Origin: CAWUIO01 sp963922455
Lineage (GTDB): Bacteria > Bacteroidota > Bacteroidia > Cytophagales > Microscillaceae
Reading direction: 5' to 3'
Assembly: GCA_963922455.1 (NCBI GenBank)
Contig: CAWUIO010000105.1
Location: 1 to 22,688 of the forward strand
Length of the DNA: 22,688 nt
This document shows, piece by piece, positions 15,524-22,688 of the stretch. Position 1 is the stretch's first letter; every line of letters starts with the position of its first letter. The notes under the pieces were generated by a model. That model was given only the letters and a program-made list of their open reading frames with translations, was not told where the DNA came from and made no database searches. The position numbers and the translations under genes are program-made.

Positions 15524-15585
15524 CTAATACCCTTAGCCAGTGGCCAGCATTGGTAAATTTAAGGAGTAAGTAAGCCCAGTCTCCC

Positions 15586-15716
15586 GGCTTAGGGATGGAG
15601 CGGCCTGTTTGAGCCCGCTGTTGGCTGGCGGGTGGGCCGGCGAGTAGCGAGAGCCCGACCCGCGCCAGCAGAGATTTTCTTTTGGGGTCACCTACTTCTA
15701 GGCGCGGGGAAGCTCC
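15586..15716 (-). repeat. Dispersed GC-rich element, copy 4
   Basis: A complete copy of 131 bp on the minus strand between the 441-aa gene and ada. Read on that strand: GGAGCTTCCCCGCGCC, spacer, GGCGCGGGTCGGGCTCTCGC with TACTCGCCGGCCCA, then CTCAAACAGGCCGCTCC and ATCCCTAAGCC. Bases 15701-15708 pair with 15659-15666 (8 bp). Alternatively, GGGTCGG pairs with CCGGCCC with one wobble pair in the sense RNA. Confidence 0.88.
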
Positions 15717-15748
15717 ATTTTTTTCAAGTAGTACTCAAGCCTAGCCTT

Positions 15749-16792
15749 TTATCTGTTTTCCTTTTCCAGTTGAAGCAGGAATTTTTTACGCGCTAAGCCC
15801 CCACCATAGCCCCGGAGTTCTCCATTGGTGGCAATCACCCGGTGGCAAGGAATGATAATCGCAATTCGGTTAGCCCCATTGGCCGCTCCCAGGGCCCGCA
15901 CCGCTTGGGGCTTGCCCAATTGAGTAGCTAAGTCCTTATATGTTGCGGTTTCGCCGTAGGGTATTTTTTGAAGTAAAGTCCAGAGAGCCTGTTGAAATTC
16001 TGTACCAGGGCTATCGAGAGACACCTGGAATTGCTTACGTTTTTTGGCCAAGTACTCCTTGATCTCGGTTTGCACTTGATCCAGCCAAGGATTTTGTCCG
16101 GGCAATAAAACGGCCCCCAAACGCTTTTGTAAGTCTTTAAACTCTGTTTCGAGCATTTTACGATCGGTAAATTCCAAAAGGCAAATCCCTTTTTGGGTCG
16201 CTCCGGCAAACATGGGGCCTAAGCTTGTGGTAAACCGACGTATATGAATTACTTGTTTATTTCCACTTTTTCGGGCCGAATCCCCAAAAATATTTTTGTA
16301 GCCCTCGCTAAAGCCACTTAAGGATTCATAGCCCAACTCGAAAGCCGTTCCGGTTACGGAGTTCCCCTTTTGGATCAATGTATAGGCTAGGTTGATACGC
16401 AACATACGCTGGTAGGCCTGAAAGGTCATCTGGTAATGTTTTTTAAACCAGCGACGAATTTTACTAGGTTCTATCTTACGGTCTCGAAGATCCTGGTCTT
16501 TCATTTTAAGGAATGGGTCGTCTTGCAGCTCTTGGAGGAGCTTCTGGATATATTCTGGAGTGCTGTCGGCGGCTTCCATCGGCTTACATATTTTGCAAGC
16601 TCGGTAGCCATTTTGGATAGCCTCTTGGACATTGTCGTAAAATACCACATTCTCGGCCTTGGGTTTTCGGGCCCGGCAGGAAGGGCGGCAAAATATACCG
16701 GTTGTTTTTACCGCCGTGATAAATAATCCCTCATATTGGGACTCCCGGGTCCCGATGGCTGCGTATTTTTCTTCAAAACTTAAGGTTCTCAT
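15749..16792 (-). CDS. ada: Bifunctional Ada: methyl-DNA repair transferase and transcriptional activator
   Basis: A 347-aa protein with the full Ada layout. The ATG at 16790-16792 is preferred; a TTG upstream would add an unneeded leader. The N-terminal zinc domain has Cys35 and Cys39 (FCRPSCRARKP) and Cys66 and Cys69 (YRACKICKP), a constant offset of three from Cys38/42/69/72 of E. coli Ada; Cys35 takes the methyl group from phosphotriesters. An AraC-type helix-turn-helix follows (IRRWFKKHYQMTFQAYQRML, then a second helix region near GTAFELGYESLSGFSEGYK). The C-terminal methyltransferase has IIPCHRVIATNG with Cys316 accepting methyl from O6-methylguanine, and an RALGAANGAN segment. It repairs alkylated DNA and, once methylated, should activate its own gene. 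A perfect palindrome lies just upstream of its start. Confidence 0.96.
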   Translation of the reverse strand: MRTLSFEEKYAAIGTRESQYEGLFITAVKTTGIFCRPSCRARKPKAENVVFYDNVQEAIQNGYRACKICKPMEAADSTPEYIQKLLQELQDDPFLKMKDQDLRDRKIEPSKIRRWFKKHYQMTFQAYQRMLRINLAYTLIQKGNSVTGTAFELGYESLSGFSEGYKNIFGDSARKSGNKQVIHIRRFTTSLGPMFAGATQKGICLLEFTDRKMLETEFKDLQKRLGAVLLPGQNPWLDQVQTEIKEYLAKKRKQFQVSLDSPGTEFQQALWTLLQKIPYGETATYKDLATQLGKPQAVRALGAANGANRIAIIIPCHRVIATNGELRGYGGGLARKKFLLQLEKENR

Positions 16793-17117
16793 GCCTTTTA
16801 TAATTAAAGGGTAGACGTAAATTTGGGCCAAATATCCTTCCCAGGGCTAGAAATCACTACCGAAAAAGGAACAAGTATTTTTTTGGGATACCTCAACATC
16901 CATATTTGGCACGTATTTTATCAAATAATAGGGTGGGTATGCTAGAAAAAACAAATAATTCTGATTTTTTTGAGATAAATACCCAACAAATCCATCAATA
17001 GTACGTATTACTAGCCCAAACTAGCAAAAGGCAAGTTTTTTTTAGTAATTTAGATACACCCACTTTTCAACTGGTCTCGACCAATCAATTCTTATTGCAA
17101 CCTAAACTTTGATCCCC
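16793..17117. other. Divergent AT-rich region between ada and the T9SS cargo gene
   Basis: About 325 bases. Apart from the palindrome near ada, I see runs of T (16880-16886 and 17037-17044) and AT-rich DNA, but no gene, repeat copy or convincing TAnnTTTG promoter on the plus strand. Confidence 0.6.
16821..16833. promoter_or_regulatory. Perfect palindrome upstream of ada
   Basis: ATTTGG-G-CCAAAT is a perfect 6-1-6 palindrome, starting 29 bases upstream of the ada ATG, in the expected promoter zone. A related ATATTTGGC occurs in the opposite direction near 16903. Candidate operator; the binding protein is unknown. Confidence 0.35.
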
Positions 17118-20100
17118 ATGTCAACACTTACAATTGGGCGTGTTACCTGTATGGGTATGCTCGTCTTGTTACTTAACTTTTTATTATTACCGTCTCTCAG
17201 GGCCCAGGATTTATTACCCACAGGAGGGGTTTGGTCTCAAGTCTCTCAACGCGGCAATTCTGGTATACGCATTACCCAGGATGATCAAGGAAACATCTAT
17301 GCCGGTAGCAACTTTCAAAATACTTTTGTCTTAAGTGGGGATACCCTGCTTAGTCAAGGATCGAGAGACTGCGTACTTATGAAAATAGATCCCTTTGGTA
17401 ATCTGGTGTGGGTTACTCAGATAGCATCTGCTTTTTCTGATGTAGCCTCCGATGTCAAAGTTGATTCCCAAGGCAACCTCTTTATGGTGGGTACCTTTTC
17501 TGCCGATTTAAATTTCCCGGCTTTTCCTCAATCGGATAGTATCGCCTTTACCCTGAGCAATGGAAGTAATACCGCTGCTGTGTTCATCGCTAAATTTTCT
17601 GCTCAGACGGGGCAATTTCAATGGGCAAACAAAATTGAAAGAGCCCTTTCCTTTTCTGGTTCAGTTGCAACGTCTGGATTAGTATTTTCCCCCCAAGAGA
17701 ATCAGGTTTACGTAGCAGGCCCATACCAAGGAGATATTGTGTTTAACGATGACTTTAGCCTTGAGCCCAATTCAAATTCTGATCGAGGTGTTTATTTTGC
17801 TCGTTATGAGGTTGATGGCAGCTTTTTGTCTGCTGAGAGAATACCAGAATATCAAGGGCTTTTTACCATAGAGTCTGGTCCGAATGGTACTATATATTTG
17901 GCTGGTACCCGTGTCGGGGCTTCGGATTTGTCTGTAAGCTTGCTCGATCAGAACCTGGGAGTTATCGCCCAAAACAGTGTTTTGCCGTCTTCTCAATCTC
18001 TGGACGGGGTTCGCTTGGATTACAACCTGAACAATCAATTCTTGGCCATTGTCGGTCGGTATAGAAACGAAGTGGACTTTGGCGTCCGCACCCTCAACTC
18101 TCCTGATATTTTCAGTTTTTTTGTTGGCCGGATGAACCCCAATACACTGAATTATGAATGGATTAGTAATATTGAAAATACTGAGTCGGCCTTCTCCGAA
18201 ATCGCTTTGGATTCGGATGACAATGGGGAAATTTATATCATTACCTCGTATAGTGATCAAATAACTGTCGAGAATTTAGAGGGAAGCCCCCAAAATCTGA
18301 GCGTAGTCCCCAGTAGCAACTTTGATATGTTTATGGCCAAGTATACTTCTTCGGGCGGCTTGGTTGATGTGGTTTCTTACAGCAATGGTCAGTTTTTGAG
18401 TGCTGGCGAGATTATGGTGAATGATAGCCAGCATATCATTGTAAGCGGAACCTACTTTGGTGATTCTGACGAAATTGTATTTCCTGCCTTGCCCTCTTTT
18501 AATGGGTTTGATGCCGAGGGGAATTTCATTGTTAGGCTAGGAGATCAACCGCAAGTTGATTCCTGTCAGTTACTCACAGCCCAAGCCGTACAAATTGGGG
18601 CCTGTGACCCTAGTACGATAGCCTTTTCGGCCAGCATAGAAGTTGATTATCAAAACCTGCCTGATGGAGGTTTTATAGAATTGAACGGGCATCGGTTTCC
18701 TATTGCTGCCTCAGGAAATGGCCCTCAATCTTTTACTTTAGAGGGTCTGTCGGCCAATGGGGAAGCCCAAGACTTGCAAATAGCCCTTTTCTCAGCCGAA
18801 TTTCCCCTCTTACAACTTTGTGAGCTCACACTTCCCGGGGCCATACAAGCTCCCCCCGCCTGTGCGGCCCCTTGTTCTATTAGCCTGGAGCAAGTCGGTA
18901 CCCCAGTTTGCTCGGCCGATACGCGTAGCTATTCTCAGTCCTTACTCATAAACTATGTGAGCCCACCCACTTCGGGGAGCTTGATCGTCAACGGACAAAG
19001 CTTCCCCATAGAGCTGAGTTCAGGAGGTAGCCAAGAAATTATCTTAGAAGGATTGGTCTCCGATGGTCTGCCAGTTGACTTAACTGCCTTTTTTGAAGTG
19101 GATTCTACTTGCTTTCTTAGCCTAGCTTCTGCCTTTACGGCCCCTCCGGGTTTGGTCTTAGAAAATCTTGGGATGCCCTTCTGTCAAGCCGGTACAGATG
19201 TATATTCTCAAAGTCTTGAAATTTCCTATGTGGGGGCCCCAGATTCTGCCCAGTTGCTCGTAAATGGGCAGAGTTTTGCCCTTCTCCAAGCAAACACCGG
19301 TTCCCAAACCATCACGTTAAGTGGTTTTCCTTTGGATGGAAACCCCCAGGATTTGGCGATATCTCTCAGTACCCATCCTGATTGTGGACTGTTCATTCCC
19401 GAAGCTTTTTCGGCTCCTGATGATTGCTTGGACCAACTTAGTTTACAGCCAAATCAAGTAGAAGAAACTTTAGACTTTGCGGCCTCCCGTACCCGGACTA
19501 TCCAGGTACAGAACCTTAGTGATAGCGAGCAAGTCTTGTGCGTGGAAGTAGTAGGGGCAGAAATAGGGAATATAGGCCCTATTCAATACGAAAACCCCGT
19601 ATTTAAACCTGGGAATGCCTTAGAAGGAAGGGTTATTTACGAAGAAAGATTTGAAAATGGCTTCCCCAGCGACTGGGAGATAGCATTGGAATCTGGCAAT
19701 CCCTTTTGGGGCTTGGCCAGTGAATCTAATGTGGGCAATTACGCAGGCACAGGAGATGCCGCCTATACTGCTTTGGGCAATGAGTATGAAATAGAACTCC
19801 TAAGCGCTCCGATTTCGGTTGCGGGCCTTAAGCGCGGTATTTTGGAGTTTTCTGTAAACTACCAACCAGATCCGGGCACCTTCTTCGGTAACCCTGGGGA
19901 TTTTAGCACGGAGATAAGCACCAATGGTGGGGCCAGTTGGATCAAGTTATACGAGACCCGGACTGCCTTAGGCCAAGATGGCATGGGCCCAGGAGAGGTA
20001 CTCAGCTTAGATATCAGTCCTTATTTGAACGCAAGTGTAGATAGTATCCAAATTAAGTGGCGTAATTCTAATGGTGCCTCACGTTTCACCTTTGACAAAT

Positions 20101-22580
20101 ACATCCAGATTGATGATATTCAAATCTTTGAACAGAATTGGCTTGCCTTAGATACGAATAAAATTACCATTCCGGCCGGACAAAGTGTTGAGTTTCCCTT
20201 AGAATTGAGTGCCCAGCATTTGCTTCCCGGTACATACCAGGCCCAGGTATTGGTCAAAACAAGCCAAGAATCAGGCGCCGCTCAAGGCATCCCGGTCACC
20301 CTGCACGTAAATGGGCAGGCTCAAATCCGAATCACCCCAGGTGCCTTGCAGGCAGTTTTAGCCAATAATCAAAGCCAAACGCAAACCTTCACCATACAAA
20401 ATGAGGGGGAAAGCACCTTACACTACGAAATCCCCGATCCAGGGATAGAAGGCTTGGGTAACTATGAAAGCTATGATTTGGGAAGTATCCCTCGTCCTGA
20501 CCGTATTTGTTCAACCTGCAGTGAGCGCGAAAATGGATGGGATGTTGACCCTAACTGGGAAGTTGTAAACACTAACCCTAAAAGCGGGCAACAGCACCTT
20601 CGGGTTATGGGCACCGGCTACGCAGCTTCCCCGAATATTGAAAATTTTGATAATGACACCTTATATGTCTCTCTAGACGTAGACTTGATCACCAGTGAAG
20701 GAGATTGGTTCTTTTATCCTTGGCAACCAGATGGTTGGGCTGGCCCTGTCTTTTATCTAAGATATACTACAGATTCGGGATGGGAAGCCTCATTCCTTAA
20801 TGCAGAGACACTCAATTTTGACCAAATTATCCCAATTGACTTTGATACCCCGGAAGGCTACTTCAATATACGCATCATACAATACCCGAATGCTATGCTA
20901 GATGTGTTTTTTGAAAATCAGAAAGTTCTTTCGGGAAATGTCTTCTTGCTGGCTACCCAATTCCGGATTGAAAACTTTCCTAATACGGAACAAGGGGTCA
21001 TGGATATTGATAACTTTTATGTAGAAAGCACCCCGGCACCCGTTGGCTTTAATCAACTCAGTAAGAGCTCAGGAAGTATAGCCCCTGGGGCCAGCGATCT
21101 TATCTCCGTACAGTTTAGTTCGGAAGGTTTGCCAGCTGGTCTATACCAAAATCCCTACTTAGTCCAAAGTAATGATCCGGCTCAACTATCTCTGGAGTTT
21201 CCAGTAAGCCTAGAGGTAGTAGAAACCCAGCCTCAAACTGGTTTCAAACTAATCAACGCTACGCTTAATCAGTTTGTACAGGAACTTGAGCAAAATACCC
21301 AAATCAACTTGTTTGATTATCCTCGGCAAAAACTGAGCATTGAGGCCGAAATGCCCCAAGATGTGGGCAGTGTAGTATTGGAGCTAAGCGGAACCCAAGA
21401 GAGAACCCAAGTAGATAATGAGGCCCCTTATGCCTTATTTGGGGACAATGCCGGCAATTACTATCCCTGGTCGAATATCGAGCCGGGTTTCTACTCGCTT
21501 ACCGCAACGCCTTACAGCGAAGCCAATGGCCAAGGTAGCCCTGGTACTCCTATTAGTGTAGATTTTGAGGTCATCGCCTTTTTTGAGCCTACGTTTGAAT
21601 TTCTCATCTTAGACACCCAAGATGACAGCGTCTTGGATACCCTTAAAGCTGGTGATATTATAGATTTAAATGCTTTAGGAACCGGAGAGATCGCCATTCA
21701 AGCCCTTCCTAGTCAAACTGTAGGGAGTGTTCATTTTGAATTAATGGGGCCTAATACCCGGAGCTATACGGCTCCCGAATCTCCCTTTTATCTCTTTGGT
21801 TATCGTTCTAATGGGCAAATCCGAGATTGGAGACCACGCGTAGGTACCTACAGTTTAGAAGTATTTGCTTACTCTGAGTCATTTGGTAGAGGAATCAGCA
21901 GTACCCCCTATACCCTTGATTTTGAAATTCAAAACCCGGTTGACTTTAGCTATCAGCTTATTGATCCGGCTACCGACCTCGTGATTGGCCCTTTACAAGA
22001 TGGCATGAACGTAGATATCTCCCAAATTGGTAGCAGTTCTTTAAACATTGAAGCGATTCCCTCAAATATGGTAGGGAGTGTACAATTTACCTTGATCGAA
22101 CCGAGCGCTCGAAGCTTTACCCGCACCGAGAACAATCCTCCCTATGCCGTATGGGGTGACCAAGGCGGTAACTTTGGGGCGGGAGCATTCTTGCCAGGGA
22201 ATTATGTTCTGGTAAGCCGGGCTTATAACAATAATTGGTTGTCGGGCCCGATAATCACAGAAGATACCCTTCGTTTTACGGTGATTAACTCCCAAAGCCT
22301 CCAGATTAGTGAGGAAGCTGGGGAAAGTATTCCTCTCTCGGCTACTATTGAGCTATACCCCAATCCAAGCCCGGACCGGATGCTTCTTAAGTGGCAGGGC
22401 GGGGAGCCGGGAGATATTCGGATCACCTTGCTAGACGCCAAAGGGATCATCTTGCACGAAGAAAGAATTAAAGATGCGGAGGAACTTAGTATCCCGATCG
22501 CTCCGGGGCGGGCCGGATTACATTACCTAATCTTAGAAAAAGGGGGCGAGATGCATAGCTTCCGGGTCCTCATCCATTAA
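17118..22580 (+). CDS. Giant multidomain secreted protein with T9SS type A sorting domain
   Basis: An 1820-aa protein; the ATG at 17118 is preferred to the TTG at 17109 and gives a signal peptide ending LPSLRAQ. Regions with approximate residues: 30-480, a propeller of SBBP-like repeats (DVKVDSQGNLFMVGTFS); 483-771, three tandem Cys-containing repeats of about 100 aa (VNGQSFP core, ending in an SAFTAPP-like segment); 774-812, a BACON/ASPM-like strand domain; 838-1006, a jelly-roll 'choice-of-anchor' lectin-like domain (ERFENGFPSDWEI to IQIDDIQIFEQ); 1008-1106, two Ig-like parts; 1125-1306, a second jelly-roll-like domain; 1313-1368, an Ig-like part; 1374-1728, three tandem repeats of about 118 aa; 1742-1820, the T9SS sorting domain (ELYPNPSPDRMLLKW). 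It should cross the outer membrane by T9SS and be anchored or released at the surface. Binding and adhesion are likely; no catalytic site is seen. Confidence 0.92.
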   Translation: MSTLTIGRVTCMGMLVLLLNFLLLPSLRAQDLLPTGGVWSQVSQRGNSGIRITQDDQGNIYAGSNFQNTFVLSGDTLLSQGSRDCVLMKIDPFGNLVWVTQIASAFSDVASDVKVDSQGNLFMVGTFSADLNFPAFPQSDSIAFTLSNGSNTAAVFIAKFSAQTGQFQWANKIERALSFSGSVATSGLVFSPQENQVYVAGPYQGDIVFNDDFSLEPNSNSDRGVYFARYEVDGSFLSAERIPEYQGLFTIESGPNGTIYLAGTRVGASDLSVSLLDQNLGVIAQNSVLPSSQSLDGVRLDYNLNNQFLAIVGRYRNEVDFGVRTLNSPDIFSFFVGRMNPNTLNYEWISNIENTESAFSEIALDSDDNGEIYIITSYSDQITVENLEGSPQNLSVVPSSNFDMFMAKYTSSGGLVDVVSYSNGQFLSAGEIMVNDSQHIIVSGTYFGDSDEIVFPALPSFNGFDAEGNFIVRLGDQPQVDSCQLLTAQAVQIGACDPSTIAFSASIEVDYQNLPDGGFIELNGHRFPIAASGNGPQSFTLEGLSANGEAQDLQIALFSAEFPLLQLCELTLPGAIQAPPACAAPCSISLEQVGTPVCSADTRSYSQSLLINYVSPPTSGSLIVNGQSFPIELSSGGSQEIILEGLVSDGLPVDLTAFFEVDSTCFLSLASAFTAPPGLVLENLGMPFCQAGTDVYSQSLEISYVGAPDSAQLLVNGQSFALLQANTGSQTITLSGFPLDGNPQDLAISLSTHPDCGLFIPEAFSAPDDCLDQLSLQPNQVEETLDFAASRTRTIQVQNLSDSEQVLCVEVVGAEIGNIGPIQYENPVFKPGNALEGRVIYEERFENGFPSDWEIALESGNPFWGLASESNVGNYAGTGDAAYTALGNEYEIELLSAPISVAGLKRGILEFSVNYQPDPGTFFGNPGDFSTEISTNGGASWIKLYETRTALGQDGMGPGEVLSLDISPYLNASVDSIQIKWRNSNGASRFTFDKYIQIDDIQIFEQNWLALDTNKITIPAGQSVEFPLELSAQHLLPGTYQAQVLVKTSQESGAAQGIPVTLHVNGQAQIRITPGALQAVLANNQSQTQTFTIQNEGESTLHYEIPDPGIEGLGNYESYDLGSIPRPDRICSTCSERENGWDVDPNWEVVNTNPKSGQQHLRVMGTGYAASPNIENFDNDTLYVSLDVDLITSEGDWFFYPWQPDGWAGPVFYLRYTTDSGWEASFLNAETLNFDQIIPIDFDTPEGYFNIRIIQYPNAMLDVFFENQKVLSGNVFLLATQFRIENFPNTEQGVMDIDNFYVESTPAPVGFNQLSKSSGSIAPGASDLISVQFSSEGLPAGLYQNPYLVQSNDPAQLSLEFPVSLEVVETQPQTGFKLINATLNQFVQELEQNTQINLFDYPRQKLSIEAEMPQDVGSVVLELSGTQERTQVDNEAPYALFGDNAGNYYPWSNIEPGFYSLTATPYSEANGQGSPGTPISVDFEVIAFFEPTFEFLILDTQDDSVLDTLKAGDIIDLNALGTGEIAIQALPSQTVGSVHFELMGPNTRSYTAPESPFYLFGYRSNGQIRDWRPRVGTYSLEVFAYSESFGRGISSTPYTLDFEIQNPVDFSYQLIDPATDLVIGPLQDGMNVDISQIGSSSLNIEAIPSNMVGSVQFTLIEPSARSFTRTENNPPYAVWGDQGGNFGAGAFLPGNYVLVSRAYNNNWLSGPIITEDTLRFTVINSQSLQISEEAGESIPLSATIELYPNPSPDRMLLKWQGGEPGDIRITLLDAKGIILHEERIKDAEELSIPIAPGRAGLHYLILEKGGEMHSFRVLIH

Positions 22581-22601
22581 GCAAACTTGTTACAAAATGT
22601 C

Positions 22602-22637
22602 AACACCTACGCTTAGTTTAAGGGTAGGTGTTTTTTT
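22602..22637 (+). terminator. Intrinsic terminator of the T9SS cargo gene
   Basis: AACACCTAC (22602-22610) pairs with GTAGGTGTT (22624-22632), with an inner CTTA/TAAG pair around a GTT loop, followed directly by a run of seven T (22631-22637). It lies 21 bases after the stop codon and is a textbook rho-independent terminator. Confidence 0.92.
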
Positions 22638-22644
22638 ATGATTT

Positions 22645-22688
22645 GGGGCTTGCCCGGGCTAAAAAATTAGGCTACGAACGAGAACTTG
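22645..22688 (+). repeat. Dispersed GC-rich element, copy 5 (cut by window end)
   Basis: GGGGCTTGCCCGGGCT (22645-22660) matches the left arm of copy 3 at 15 of 16 positions and is followed by an AT-rich spacer. The window ends before the second arm, so the assignment rests on the left arm and its intergenic position. Confidence 0.65.

Noticed and set aside
13610..15725. Target-site duplications around the repeat pair flanking the 441-aa gene
   Set aside because: Only a four-base ATTT is shared outside the copies and it is not at equal distance; insufficient evidence for transposition.
1..22688. CRISPR arrays, insertion sequences, tRNA or rRNA genes, phage genes
   Set aside because: No regularly spaced repeats, transposase or integrase motifs, cloverleaf sequences or rRNA-like stretches were seen on either strand.

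Overview
The window looks like chromosomal DNA of a Bacteroidota bacterium, probably an aerobic, free-living member near the Cytophagales/Saprospiria. The signs are a giant exported protein ending in a type IX secretion (T9SS) sorting domain, lipoproteins with Gly/Asp-rich residues after the lipid-anchor cysteine, start codons without Shine-Dalgarno sequences, AT-rich intergenic DNA, a half-size transketolase, and a DUF3050 protein. No phage, plasmid, CRISPR, rRNA or tRNA gene was seen. The placement is inference from gene content and has not been tested against a database.

Layout, left to right. Bases 1-82 hold a truncated dispersed repeat, followed by a GT2 glycosyltransferase (+), a small lipoprotein (-) and a DUF697/SHOCT membrane protein (+). 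Next is a minus-strand pair: an unrecognised exported protein and an iron-sulfur (6-4) photolyase. A plus-strand pair follows: DUF3050 and an exported peroxiredoxin-like protein. Then come an SMP-30-type lipoprotein (-), hemB (+), a transketolase N-terminal subunit (-), bcp (-), and a likely aceK plus alpha/beta-hydrolase-OsmC operon (+). An unrecognised 441-residue protein (+) and an Ada-type methyltransferase (-) follow. The right end holds a 1820-residue T9SS cargo protein (+) with a clear intrinsic terminator.

Functionally this is mostly housekeeping with a stress theme. There are two DNA-repair enzymes (photolyase, Ada), two thiol peroxidase-fold proteins (Bcp and an exported relative) and an OsmC domain. 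Central metabolism is represented by AceK (TCA/glyoxylate branch control), transketolase and HemB (heme synthesis).

The signal not explained by genes is a GC-rich dispersed element of about 130 bp. It is present five times, always between genes, and two copies are cut by the window edges. It has paired arms and a strongly conserved 3' end. Two inverted copies bracket the unrecognised 441-residue gene, which makes that segment the best candidate here for something undescribed. Several perfect palindromes lie just upstream of genes (peroxiredoxin-like, aceK, ada, DUF697), and a hairpin contains the overlapping stop codons of hemB and the transketolase subunit.
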